This document shows, piece after piece, positions 33,946 through 45,726 of a stretch of 64,000 nt of DNA. The position numbers and the translations under genes are program-made. Position 1 is the first letter of the stretch. Every line of letters starts with the position of its first letter. This stretch comes from Ascaphus truei. Lineage: Eukaryota; Chordata; Amphibia; Anura; Ascaphidae. The stretch spans positions 22,038,603-22,102,602 of the forward strand of contig CM071579.1 in assembly GCA_036426205.1 (NCBI GenBank), in the 5' to 3' direction. The notes under the pieces are model-generated. The model saw only the letters and a list, made by a program, of their open reading frames with translations, had not been told where the DNA came from and made no database searches.

Positions 33946-35280
33946 TCGGTGGAGCCTCTACTCACGCCTTTCTTCTGTGTCCTGTTCATAGAACGCAGCG
34001 GGCCGTCCCTCATTGAGTTAGAGAGCACCGGTGTAAGTATCATTTACATGCTTCATTATTGTGTATACATGTGTAACATGCATAAATGTGTAACATTTGT
34101 TTCCTATTTGTTTGTTTGGCAAGACAACATAAATAAAATATGGCAACTGAATCGAGAACTGAACCCACAAATGTTTGCGCCTCTCTGCCAGCAAAGAAGA
34201 TGTTACGTATAAGAGCTCAGAAAGCCTTGTCAACAATCTATTAAATGATAAATCAGGAATTTCTATAACAGGTTGACATACAGTAGCAGACAACTCTTTT
34301 CATAGCAGAGATGTATTACAGTTGGGACTTGTAGCAGTGTTGGTCCTGCTTCTTTGCATGTTGGGGCATCGGCTAATGGACTTTGATTAAAGAAAAATAC
34401 ATGGTTCTTATTTAGTTTCCTTTAAAAAAATATCAAGAGCTACAAATTAGTGTATTGAAAAGTACAACAATGAGAGGGTGATTATGGACTATTTGTCAGG
34501 GTGAACATTCCAGTCCATTGTTAAAAGTGCCATTGGAATATTCAAGTAACAATGTATCCCCTGCTTGAATTTACCACGTAACTTTACAATGCAGGGCCAC
34601 TTTTCAAATCAGAAATTGGATTTCTCTTTAACATTTTACATCAATAAAGGGCACCATTTACTCTCACACACAGAAGAACAGCGGCTCTTTGTTCCCGGTG
34701 AATACATGCTTTGGACAGACTTCACCATGGCAATGCATGTCAGAGCAGCTCGGGGTGACATCAGAAAGAATGTAGCAAACAAAAGCTTTGATAAAACACA
34801 CATTGTAAAAGGAGAATGAAAGAAAAGCTAATATACAAAGTCTCCTTGTGCAACAGCTGGTGGTAGATTAAAAACCTCAAAGCGGTTATCTATTTTCCAT
34901 CATACGCACACTATACTGTTACGCAGCTTCAGGAAGTATGAATGCAGCACCGGTAATAATTTTAGCACTGAACAGGCCACGGCTGAACTGCAAAGCAACG
35001 TATGGCTGGCACCTGCAGCAGAGCAATGGTTAACATATTTGATGACAAGTGCTGAAAGGAAGATACAGTATGTGCCCAGTGCTACAACCTGATGTTAAAG
35101 GCCTTGCATTGAGTTTGTGATATTTCGTTGATGCATTAAGGTATAGTGTATCAATCTTGGCTAATTTAGCATCGTCTGCACTAGAAGCGAAATATAGAGG
35201 CGCTCCCTAAAATGTTAAAAAAGATGTAGAAGTGAACGTACAGTATATAGTAACACATAGAATTTGACAGCAGATAAGAA
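33946..35280. other. No gene recognised
   Basis: The frames at 33922-34212 and 34565-34819 have no recognised domain. No clear repeats. Confidence 0.35.
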
Positions 35281-35480
35281 CAACTTGGTCCACCGAGTCT
35301 GCCCATTTCCCTTTCTATTGTAAAACCTAATGTATTAACCTCTCTTACCTCTGCTGGGAGGCTACTCTACATATCCACCACCCTTTCTGTGAAAATGGTA
35401 CTCCCTCACATTTCCCCTGAGCCTCCCACCCTCCAGCTTCTAACGCTTGCTGCCCTCCGGTACCTTCATGAAAGCCTTTA
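35281..35480 (+). repeat. Dispersed repeat fragment ('GTCTGCCCATTT')
   Basis: Contains 'CCACCGAGTCTGCCCATTT', 'GGAGGCTACTC' and 'CCCTGAGCCTCCCACCCTCC', wording I associate with a common anuran interspersed repeat. I cannot name its class with confidence. Confidence 0.4.
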
Positions 35481-35484
35481 TATA

Positions 35485-35714
35485 CAGCTCAGCCCCAATA
35501 TAACACGATCCGTTACAACGCGAATCCGCTTATAACGCGATGTAAGCGTGGCTCCCAATTTTCATATTTATGAATACTTTACAACACGATTATTGGTATC
35601 TTAAATACTTTATTGTACAATGCATACAATTGTACATTATTTCTAACGCGATCCACTTATAACGCGATGTGATTCTTTGGACCCCAAGCACGGCGTTATA
35701 AGGGGGTTGAGCTG
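35485..35714. mobile_element. Tigger-like MITE, copy 2
   Basis: It starts CAGCTCAGCCCC after TA and ends GGGGGTTGAGCTG. Subterminal AACGCGA repeats and the 'GATTCTTTGGACCCCAAGCAC' block match the copy at 3942. It lacks the nested hAT1, so that insertion came after the copies diverged. The right-hand TA is changed. Confidence 0.85.
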
Positions 35715-36413
35715 TGTTTGAATGTTTTTCAAACCTACCCCTCTCCTTTTTATTCTCCAAGCTGTACATGTTCATGTCCTTTAGTCGCAGAGGAACAAAC
35801 CTAATAGCCAACATACCCGTACAAACAGATCCAACTTTCATTGTGGTTTAAAACGTACACAGACAAAAGCCACTGTGCTTGAAACTACAGTACCAGATGC
35901 TTACAGGCAGAGTTGCATGGCAGTACTAACTCAGTAGAAGGAGCAGGAGACGGGAGAGATAGTCAGCTATGTGGAGGAAGAGGAGGAGAGAAAGGAGGAG
36001 GATATATAAATATACTTTCCAAATACTTCGATGGTTTCAACAAGGTACAGAAGAGAAGTCGTGCATGGTGACTGGAGGGTGGGAGGTCATTCTTCTTCAT
36101 GCACAGGGTGATGGATTCATAGACACAACATAGAGAGTAGAGGCTAATAGAGTAAGATAATTAAAAACGGGTTGGGACTGACACAAAGCTATGCTAAATA
36201 AGAAAGAACAGAAGGTTGTATCTGCTGTTTCTACCTCGGGAGAAGTCATAGGGACAGTGAGTAATTACACAGAGTGTAGTCTAATCTACATTTTGTGCAT
36301 GGCAATGATTGTGAGACTTACAATCTTTTGGCCACAGCTCTCTGTACAGCCTCTAAACACGTGAATAGCACATTTACAAGCTATATTGGCAAAAGGGCTG
36401 GTATGCTCTACAG

Positions 36414-36799
36414 CAGGGGTGCGCAACCTGGAAGCCCTACGGGGGGAGTGTGATTTTTTGGTGGGGGGCGTGGGCTGTTGCAGAGGTCCCGCGCTCTTCC
36501 CCGAGTCATTTAAATGAAATGCCGGGGGACAGCGTGAGGCCTCTTTAAGTTCTACTTACCGAGATTCAGCCGGCTCAGAACACATCCCCATGGCAACACG
36601 GCGTCAAAAGATGCTGCAGGGTCATGTGACATCACGCCACATGACACGTTGCCATGGAAACGTGGCATCAAATGACGCCACGGGTCATGTGACGTGACGT
36701 TACACAACCCCGCGATGTCATTTGACTAAGAACTAATGTAAGGGGGGGGGGGAGGCACGAGAACAGAGGAGAGCAGGAAGGGTGGCACACCAAGAAAAG
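36414..36799 (+). mobile_element. hAT1 MITE, long copy
   Basis: It starts CAGGGGTGCGCAACCTGG and contains 'GCAGAGGTCCCGCGCTC', repeated 'AAATGACGCCACGG' and 'GTGACGT' words and a G run. The right terminus is degraded at 'AAAGTTTTCGCGCC', where hAT2 sequence begins, giving a junction of the two families. Confidence 0.75.
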
Positions 36800-36960
36800 T
36801 TTTCGCGCCAATTCTAATCCTCCAGGCCTACGAACAGGTCAAGTTTTAAGGATATCCCTGCTTCAGCAGAGTCAATGACTGAGCCACCTGTGCTGAAGCA
36901 GGTATAGCCCTAGTACCTGCTCTGTTAGTTGCCCTTGAGGACTGGAGTTGGCCGCTCCTG
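36800..36960 (+). mobile_element. hAT2 MITE joined to hAT1
   Basis: It carries 'AACAGGTCAAGTTTTAAGGAT', 'TGACTGAGCCACCTGTGC' and the terminal GAGGACTGGAGTTGGCC. It lies head to tail against hAT1 with no spacer, so it either inserted at the hAT1 tip or recombined with it. Confidence 0.7.
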
Positions 36961-38340
36961 CTCTGCAGCCACCGGCATGCTGCAGGCTGCACCTGTATCC
37001 AGACCGCACATTAACATGCTCCCAGCACATCCAATCCTTCCATCCCACCACCATCAAAATAAACAAGGGATTCCGCCTAATGATCGCTGCTGATACATTG
37101 TGTCCCATTTCCCGTAAGATCGCTGCAAGAACGCGAAAACGTGTGAAATGTGCAGCTGTGCGTTAAGTTGCCTCGATTCTGTGATTTCTGATGTTACCAG
37201 AATTTGCCGCGGCCGTTGCAGCGATCTTATGCGTCGTTGTCCAGATTTAACGATGCTGTTTCCCAGGTCGGCTCCCTGCCGCTTGAGTTCGGCACCTGCA
37301 ATCTACTTCTTATTTTTCTGCTCTCGAATGCTATTTATAGACTGGAGTGCTTGCAGTGGATATAGGAAATTGTTTGGTTAGCATTTATTTGGAATAATTA
37401 TAACACTCCAATCCACTTACTGTCACTTGTACAGAAATTAGGAGAAATATAAATATTACTTTAATGCACCAGCGTTGGATTTCAGATGTCACATTGGTTA
37501 ATTTGCTGATTTCTCCCGGGATGGAACGCGGGCTGGTAATGCATTGGGCCGCAGTTAATGAAAACCTTTCATTTCTAATGCCCGTACAACAAAATGTGTA
37601 AATAAATTACATGGTATGATGAAGTCATTACATGACAAAAAATAATACACATTTATACCTTGCAACGGTGCACATTTTTATGCAATCACTTTCCAAGGTT
37701 TATCAGGCCTGGAAAGAGATTTCAGCCAAATCTCCGTTTATTGACTTCTTCACAGAATATGGACGATTATGATACCTAAAAGATACTGTAAATTGAGAAG
37801 GAATAGTTTATTGCCTAGAGATCTGCAAAGCATCTAGTTTTACGACCTGTGAAATTCAAAAGGATTATGCATGTGATCTTGTGTAATAGGCAAAGCATTG
37901 CTCTGTACTCCAGGTACTTGTGAGCAGCAGGTTATATTGAAGGGAAACATGTACTTCACTGCTCTGATTATTAACATACCGCAGTGTATCAAAGTCCAAC
38001 ACTGACCCGGTCACTGGGGCACTCTGGAAACTCAAAGACTGCCACTGCCCATTGCTATATGTTCTATTTAGATTGACTGGAGTTAAAACGAGTACAAACA
38101 CATGTATACAGTACTGTATGTAGCTGCTGGAGGAGCACCCTGCTACCACTTATGTTGCACTAAATAATGATACTTAGTAACCCTATGCACTTTCATCCCT
38201 CCTTCTAACTTGTAACACTATAACATAAACAACTCCACATGCAACCCACGGTCTAGCTTGGATATTTGGTGCTCTGCCATTGCCAGTATGGTATCTACTG
38301 TACTAGAGTTTAGCAAAACTTGGTGTGAAATCATAACCTA
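36961..38340. other. No gene recognised
   Basis: Low-repeat sequence. The stretch 37440-37640 is AT-rich with several TAAT/ATTA words and no repeat signature. Frames at 36948-37381 have no recognised domain. Confidence 0.35.
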
Positions 38341-38341
38341 A

Positions 38342-38546
38342 AACATTCCTCAAAATGCCGGTCTCCTCTAGGACAGAGGTACAAAGTTGATCTCTACTCA
38401 CAAGTTCACAATGCAAATCTTCATTTATTGTAACAGCCAAGAGCAGAGGAGAAACAATGTTTCAGCTCCGACGTGGGCCTTTCATCAGGTGAACTCTACT
38501 TTGTACCTCTGTCCTAGAGGAGACCTGCATTTTGAGGAATGTGTTT
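38342..38546 (-). repeat. Fold-back with hammerhead-like loop (38.4 kb)
   Basis: Arms of about 50 bp ('GGTCTCCTCTAGGACAGAGG' and its inverse) enclose about 100 nt. The loop's minus strand reads CCTGATGA (38489-38482), an AAGGCC...GGAGCT region with imperfect pairing, GAAA (38463-38460), then CATTGTT. CTGATGA and GAAA are perfect; stem II is weak. Confidence 0.5.
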
Positions 38547-38932
38547 AACTGCAGTATGCTGTGTTGGCTGCACAAGCAGGATTCTCCTCGTCTGAAACTG
38601 TTTCCCCTCACTTTGGAACTGAGATCATAATCTCACACAACCGTACAGTCAAAACCAAAGTACAAAATGAAAACTCTCAAGATTTCTAGGACCAAAACCC
38701 CCAAATTAATTCGAATGAAAACAGAAACACCAGGCGATTGGAACACAACTTTAATAACCTTTAAACAGGATAAAATGAATCGGCTGTCTCTTTTTATTTT
38801 TCTTACATGTTTTTCTTATACCTTTAAAAGGTGGATGTTTATTTGGTTATTCTTGTTTTGTTGTGATGTAAAAGTGTGTTTTAGGGTAATTTTAGGATTT
38901 AATTAATGTCGGATGTTTGTATATGAAAGGAT

Positions 38933-39046
38933 CCAAGGCACTACGGATTTCTAGAAAAAAATTATTATCAAAGCTCAGCTCAGTTTTGTCCTGAGTTTTG
39001 ATAATACATTTTTTCTAGAAATCTGTACTGCCTTGGATCCTTTCAT
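38933..39046. repeat. Compact fold-back hairpin
   Basis: Arms 38933-38978 and 38991-39046 ('ATGAAAGGATCCAAGGCA' and its inverse) with only about 12 nt of loop. It would form a long near-perfect hairpin in RNA or single-stranded DNA. No core motif in the loop. Confidence 0.8.
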
Positions 39047-40130
39047 GCCTTAATCTAGGATTTTTTGACAGAAGTTCCCTGACCCAGGAGCACAGGTGAT
39101 CAATCGCAAGTATTGTGCTTTTTTGCTGTTTAGGTGTGCAGTACACTATTAACCATTTTGTTAGGATTTTTGTATATTACATTATCCAAAACCAAAATCA
39201 GCAACACCACCAAACAAATGGACTTTGGAAAAGGCCAAAATGATTATGAACCAAAACCAGAACAGAAGGTCGGTTGTACAACTCTTCTATCAAACTCACA
39301 GTCATCAAAACTTTCCCACAGTCTTTTCATCTGCATCTGGAGCAGTGTGCTCATCCAAATGGGATAAACAGATGCACTGACTGTATGGACTGACTATACG
39401 GACTGACCTCCTGGACTCTGCAGCTTTGTCTCAAGCATAACTCTTTCTGCTCAGATATAGTAAATATTTGCCATTATAGTCCATATATTTCCAATCCCAT
39501 GGGAAGGTGTCTAATTTCATGGCACCGTTTATTAAACATGACCCTATATCTGCTCTCCAGGCATCTCATCTTTTTGTCTTTGTGCTGCATTGTTATATAT
39601 TTATGTTATACACAAGAAGTGAATGACAGAAGAAAGGGGAAGGGTCACATTACTGCCACCTTAAAATAAGTAGAGTCCTGCAGTTTCTAGCATTTGTTTA
39701 TGCCATTCACCAAGGGCAACCCTTAACTCTTTCACTACCAGCATGGCTGGCAAAAGCTATGTATTACAAGCCATTCTAACATACAGTATAATAGGCTCTC
39801 TCTTCACATATATCAGCAGTTCACCCTTCGATAGAGTACATACAGTATGTGCAAAAGTGTCTTAGAATATATCTTTTACAGTTGCAAAAGGTAGATAGAT
39901 ACAGGATTTTAAGATGTTACCATTTCTTTTTTTTCTGCAAATGGTACATTTTCTCTGCAAGTTCTGTGAAGAGACTAATGGACACATGACCTCTTTGTAT
40001 AGTAATGTTGTAAGAGGTCAAGACTAGCGGGTTATGCAGATAGCGCTGTAATTGCTGCCAAAGCAGAATTAAAAGTTTGTTAGGGGCATACAATACATTA
40101 TTGGATGTTATCAAAAACCTCTGGTTTTAC
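39047..40130. other. No gene recognised
   Basis: AT-rich sequence without a supported gene. Confidence 0.4.
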
Positions 40131-40137
40131 CTGCTGT

Positions 40138-40375
40138 ATAATAATAATAGCATGTTCTTGTATAGCGCTGCTAATTTTTACGCAGCGCTGTACAGAGACA
40201 TTTTGCAGGCACAGGTCCCTGCCCCGTGGAGCTTACAATCTATGCTTTTTTGGGGGGTGCCTGAGGCACAGGGAGATAAAGTGACATGCCCAAGGTCACA
40301 AGGAATTGAACCAGGCTGCCCTGCAACAATCTCAGTGTCAGTCAGTGTCTTTACTCACTGAGCCGCTCCTTCTCC
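40138..40375 (-). mobile_element. MIR-like tRNA-derived SINE
   Basis: On the minus strand it begins GGAGAAGGAGCGGCTCAGTG. It has a Pol III A-box-like region (complement of 40349-40367) and a B box GGTTCAATTCC (complement of 40302-40312), then 'ACCTTGGGCATGTCACTTTA' and 'AGATTGTAAGCTCC' CORE/MIR-type words. It ends in an L2-type tail ('GTACAGCGCTGCGT') and ATT repeats. About 240 bp, near full length. Confidence 0.85.
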
Positions 40376-40467
40376 AATATATGTCAAAGTAAAGTGGTCA
40401 CATTGATAACAACTACAATGGTATACCCCAAGTATACCCCACTGACAATAGAAGAGAACATATTTAC

Positions 40468-43009
40468 GAAAAGCCAACAAGCCGGGATACCCTTCTTGCC
40501 AATAAAATTGGGAATAGGACACCAAATTACCACATACAATCTATTCGAAAGCAGGGGGGGGAACCTTACCTCTAATCCTAGGCAGATTGTGGAGGAGTTC
40601 AAATCCTCCTACGAAAAGCTTTATGATGGAGATAAGGTTGACCATAATCAGAAAACAAGAGACAATGTGAAGGGGTTCTTAAAAGAGGCACAGCTACCGG
40701 CATTGTGCAGAGAGGAGCGGGAAGCATTACAGAAAGACTTCTCAGTAGAGGAGCTGGCAGAGGTAATAAAGTCACTCAAACCAGCAAAGGCGCCAGGACC
40801 AGGTGGCTTCTCAAACCTATATTTTAAAAAATACTTGAAAATCCTAGCTCCACACCTATTAAAATTATTCAATTCAATTTTGACGGGGGCCTCATTCCCA
40901 GCACAAATGCTGCAGGCGTCTATCTCCCTGATCCATAAACCTGGAAAGGACCCGGCAGATTGTAAGAGCTACCGGCCCATTTCTCTGATTAATTCTGACA
41001 TTAATATATTCTCCAAAAAATCGACTGGCCTTACCTAGAAGAGACGCTGAAAGTATTCGGCTTTCAGGAACGCCTCCTGAGGGCCATACTGGCACTGTAC
41101 GAGGGGCCAACAGCGAGGGTGCAACACCAGGGCTTCCCATCAGATCATTTTCATATCCGCAGTGGAACAAGGCAGGGTTGCCCTTTGTCCCCGTTACTGT
41201 TTGCCCTGTGTGTAGAACCCCTAGCAGCGCATGTGAGACTAAACCCCGATGTAGCTGGGATATCGCTAAAGGAGCAGTCACATAAAGTGGCACTATACGC
41301 GGATGACATGATTTTGACGTTGTCAAACCCACTTACCTCTCTGCCCAATGTCATTCCGATTCTGGGGAGATTCAACCAAATCTCAGGGTTCAAAATTAAT
41401 CAGGCCAAATCAGAAGCCCTCAACATAAATTTGCCCAAAGCAGTAGAAAAGCTGATTGAGTTCAATTTTAATTTTAAATGGCAAACCTCCGAGATCAAAT
41501 ATTTAGGGGTTAATATCACAAAGGACTACAAAGCTTTCTATAAGGCTAATTATCCCAGGTTGTTTAAGACTCTAGGAGAGGATCTCATGAGATGGGCGGA
41601 GTGTGGCATCTCTTGGATCGGGAGGATTCACAGTGTGAAGATGAATCTCCTTCCAAGGGTGCTATACCTTTTCCAGGCCCTCCCAATCCCCCTGCTAAAA
41701 GATGACATCCTCGCTCTACAGTCGAGAATAATAAAGTTTATCTGGAACAAAAAAAAGTCAGAAAATTAAGAAATCTATCTTGAGGAGGCCGACCTTGAGG
41801 GTAGGGGGGTTTAGCGGTACACTGCTTGTTGACATACTATAAGGCGGCGCAACTATGTCAAATTATACAGTGGCACTCAGATCCGGGGCTCCGGAAAGGG
41901 AGTGTTGTGCACCAGTTGAGCTGCACAACTTAATTTGGTTACCTAAAAAATTTAGGACTACAGTAGGAAAGACGCTGCAGGCTATCTCTAACTCCTTGGC
42001 GGTGTGGGAGGCCTCTAAATTTAGCTGTTCTCTCACCACTAAGACCTCCTTGATGACACCACCGATCGGCAACACAGATTTTGCTCCGGGACTGAATAGC
42101 GCTAATTTCTCACGGTGGATCCAGTCGAGATATTTGAGACTGAAGGATCTGGAGGATAGAAAACATATCAAAACATTCGAGCACATTAAAGCCGAAAAAG
42201 GTTTACCAAATACTGAATTGTTCAGATACCTCCAGATCAGAGCGTTCTTCAATAAATTCCCAATTCAGCCGGCCAGAACAAATTTTGAGCAGCTGTGTTC
42301 TAGAGGAACGGACACAAGGGGACTAACGTCTAGGATGTACGGGGAGGTGATCTGTCCTGAGACTGAAGACGAACCGAGACTAAGTTATTTCAGACAATGG
42401 GAAGCAGATCTAGGGGAGACTTTAGAGGACGAGGACTGGGACAGGATCCTGCAGGCAGCAGCTAAAAGTTCGATCTGCGTTACGTTAAAGGAGAACGCAT
42501 ATAAGGTCCTTATGCGTTGGTACCATGCCCCACTTAAATTATCCAAATTTGTCAGAGGATATTCCCCGCTTTGTCCCAAGCAATGTGGGGAAATAGCTGA
42601 CTTGCGTCACATGTTGTGGTCTTGCACGAAGGTGGTTCCGATTTGGGAAAAAATTAGAGACTGTCTGCAAAGGTTACTCGGCTTGGAGATTCCCCTGAAT
42701 CCATGGCTGTTCTTGCTGGGCAGATGAATCCAGGGTGTGTCGAACGCGACACATAAATTGGTGGCACATTTTGCCACCGCCACGCGATGCGAGATCGCAG
42801 CTTTGTGGAAACAAGCTGATTTACCAATCATACCCGTGATCAGGAATAGGATTTGGCATGTGTGCAAGATGGAGCAGTTGACGAGTTTGGTCAATGACTC
42901 CGGCCCAAACTTTCTAAAGGTCTGGTCGCCTTGGTTTGCCCAGACGACATCCCGGGGGTGGATGCTACCACAATATTGCAGTGATAGAAGGAAATGCGTT
43001 CTCCGGTAA
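40468..43009 (+). pseudogene. L1 ORF2 reverse-transcriptase pseudogene
   Basis: Four pieces. 40468-41037 holds the start of RT ('KAPGPGGF', 'SYRPISLIN'). 41019-41766 holds 'RQGCPLSPLLFAL' and YADDM (motif C, near 41298). 41855-42727 ends with CPKQCGEIADLRHMLWSC, the CX3CX7HX4C of L1 ORF2. 42728-43009 has the last residues in another frame. An internal deletion between 'PISLIN' and 'IDWPYLEE' (near 41010-41020) removes RT motif A with its first catalytic Asp, perhaps 70-80 codons. A stop at 41767 and a frame change at 42725 add to this. Confidence 0.9.
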
Positions 43010-43436
43010 CCAGTCAGGGTCCACGACCACATAGCTACGGGACAGGTAGGGAGATCAGGAAGACATGATCAACGTAGTGACTAGGGTACAAAGGCGGGCT
43101 AGGGGAGCGCAAAACAGGGGCCCATAGTCAAGGATGAGGCAGATAAGAAAGACGAAATGCAGCCATTCGCACAGCTGTCACCCATCCCCCCCCTAATCCC
43201 CCCTGTGTGACTTTCCTTTCAGTGTCACTCTGTCCTGTGTCCCCGTACATGTTGGTCCGGTCTGTCTGGTCAGTTTTGTAAGTCGTGACGTGGTATTACC
43301 CATGTCAGCTGCCTGTCTAGTTGTTCTTGTTTGTCCGTACTATATATTTTGGGGTGAATACGTACTAGCGTATGGAAAGTGTTACCATGTTTGCAATGTA
43401 AAACCCAACAAAATCAAAGTTTAGAAGAAAAAAAAA
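40468..43436 (+). mobile_element. 5'-truncated L1 LINE with perfect TSD
   Basis: The duplication AAGAGAACATATTTAC occurs at 40452-40467 and 43437-43452, and the insert ends in an A run (43428-43438), the signature of L1 target-primed insertion. The endonuclease and ORF1 are absent through 5' truncation. What remains is reverse transcriptase, the C-terminal region and about 400 bp of 3' UTR. The intact duplication shows a fairly young insertion, although ORF2 is already broken. Confidence 0.95.
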
Positions 43437-43457
43437 AAGAGAACATATTTACAATGT

Positions 43458-44800
43458 TAAAAGAATAGGTGATGGTGCGCAGCTAATACCTAGTAAAACA
43501 CAACCAGTGAACAGTGCACAGTGAACATGAACAATATTGTTGACCTTAAATGTGAGGATAACACTAGATGTGGGTCTGCAGCCTTTCTTGGGGGTGGCTC
43601 GACACCCCTGGAACTAGACAAAAAACAGAAGAACAGGGCGCACAACGCACATAGTGATGTATAGTTTAAAAAGTGACTTTATATTTAAAAGTAAATAGTT
43701 ATGCGTACATCAATGTAAAAATATATAGGCAGTTGGTTAATAGGTTTACCACACCAGGCGACGATGGAGGCGACACTCTTTACTTGATCTCAGTAAGTGG
43801 TGGGTCAGCAAACGTCTCGTCTGATAATCACTCCACACGTGTGGAATCAAGACTCTCCGTCTCAGGGTGGCATGTGGGTCAGTCCCAAGGTAAAAGTCCG
43901 GAGCACCAAAGCTCAAATCGGATGTAGCAGCCCGTCAGTGTCCACACAGTTGAGCGCCAGTCGCATACCGCTACTCCGTGGGGCGCCCGGCGATGACGTC
44001 ACGAATTGACATCCACTTCCGGGAGGCGCCTGCTGGAGCGCACAGCGTGCGGGCCGTGCAGGATACACGCAGCGAACAGGGTGCAGTGCACGCAGTGTAC
44101 AAATGTGGAAACACGCGCACTGACTCTCAAATAAAAAACGGGGGAACACACACAGAAAGTGTTCTAAAGGCACAGGGGTACAGAAATACGAGCAAAGACA
44201 CCCCTCCAGTGGTCGCCAGGGTGTCTTTGCTCGTATTTTGTACCCTGTGCTTTAGAACATTTCTGTGTGTGTTCCCCCGTTTTTTATTTGAGAATCAGTG
44301 TGCTGCTGTTCCACATTTGTACACTGGTGCATTGCACCCTGTGTCGCTGCGTGTATCCTGCACGGCCCGCACGCTGTGCGCTCCAGCAGGCGCCTCCGGA
44401 AGTGGATGGTCGATTCGTGATGTCATCGCCGGGCCGCCCACGAGAAGTAGCGGTATGCGACTGGGCTCAAGCTGTGTGGACAACTGACGGAGGCTGCTAC
44501 ATGCCGATTTGAGCTGTGCTCCGGACTTTTACTTGGGACTGACCCACATGCCACCCTGAGACGGAGAGTCTTGGATTCCACACTGTGTGAGAGTGATTAG
44601 CAGACGAGACGTTTGCTGACCACCACTCACTGAGTCAAGTGAAGAGTGTCGCCTCAGTCGTCGCCCTGGTGTGGTAAACCTATTAACCAACTGCCTATAT
44701 ATTTTACTTTGATGTACGCAAAATATTACTTTTAAATATAAAGTCACTTTTTAAACTATACATCACTATGTGCGTTGTGCGCCCTGTTCTTCTGTTTTTT
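43458..44800. mobile_element. Fold-back insertion 2 (13-bp TSD)
   Basis: It is flanked by ATATTTACAATGT at 43445-43457 and 44801-44813. Arms 43617-44205 and 44214-44800, about 585 bp each, are inverted copies with very short spacing, meeting at AGACACCC...GGGTGTCT near 44205. The right arm abuts its duplication; about 160 bp of single-copy sequence precedes the left arm. Arms contain TGACGTCA and CpG-rich words. Mirrored open frames are products of the inversion. The left duplication overlaps the right duplication of the L1. Confidence 0.85.
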
Positions 44801-45123
44801 ATATTTACAATGTGTCTGCTGAGCTGACGTAGCCCCCTACAACCCCAGTGATTGCGGTTTTCCGTACTTTTATTCATTTTCATCATTTCTTTTCTGTTGG
44901 CACAAAATATTTATAATATCAAAATATTTTTAGTTACAGTTAGTGCTAAACAAATACATTTGACAGAAGTAGGGTGGATAACAGGTAGTAAAAAGTGGAA
45001 AGTTTGGACAAAATTAGGGCAAGAGATACTTGAAAGTTCCGGAAATATGTCTTGGTTTCTCAGCCATTGCTCTTTCGTGCTCTGCCAGCATAAGTGACCT
45101 TATTCAAGTCAGAATTAGTTCAT

Positions 45124-45225
45124 TAAAGCAGCAGTCCAAGCTGCCGTTTTTTTTAATTTTTTCCCCTTTAATATGTTCATGAGTACAATCCACACAATGA
45201 TAAGTAATTAGCTGTAGGTGATTTG
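45124..45225 (+). mobile_element. TTAA MITE, left fragment
   Basis: It begins TTAAAGCAGCAGTCCAAGC after an ATT flank and matches copy 1 at 14114 for about 100 bp up to 'GTAATTAGCT', then diverges. Confidence 0.7.
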
Positions 45226-45547
45226 GTAAATGGTGCTTCACAAATCTGTGCTCTTATTTATGAGTACAATATATTCAGAGTATTGTCCTAATGTCCATAA
45301 TGACTGTATGGTAACAGAAATCACCCTAGGGAGATTTGGGGACCTAGTGGTGCCCACCTGGCTGCCACAAAGATAGGACCCTTGGTAAGATATTACCTGC
45401 CCAAAGGATATGACAAATTAAATAGCAAGCGCTGAAAAGGTAAATACAGAGGGGCTGGTGCCCTTTACCTGACAGTGATATCCAGACAGGACAAACTCTC
45501 CCGGCGTGCAATCCTCAATGGTAGACGTCAGGATGTGTTGAAGGAAA

Positions 45548-45726
45548 GGAGCACAGCCCCGCATAAGTAGAGCAAAAATAGATGGGGCAACTCCAGATTT
45601 GCACAATCAACTAAGCAGTGGAAGTGTAGGAAACGCACCAACGCATTTCATCCAATAGGATTAAGTCCTGAATTGAATCTGGAGTTGCCCCATCTATTTG
45701 TGCTCTACTGATGCGGGGGCTGTATG
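45548..45726 (-). repeat. Fold-back with degenerate hammerhead-like loop (45.6 kb)
   Basis: Arms of about 50 bp ('GATGGGGCAACTCCAGATT' and its inverse) enclose 70 nt. The minus strand of the loop has a hairpin ATCC/GGAT directly before GAAA (45649-45646), then TGCGTTGG. The CTGANGA half has decayed to CAGGACTTA. It keeps the family layout but would be inactive. Confidence 0.45.

Noticed and set aside
40302..40367. A functional tRNA gene
   Set aside because: The A- and B-box-like sites belong to a SINE with a MIR/L2-type body and tail; no cloverleaf is intact.
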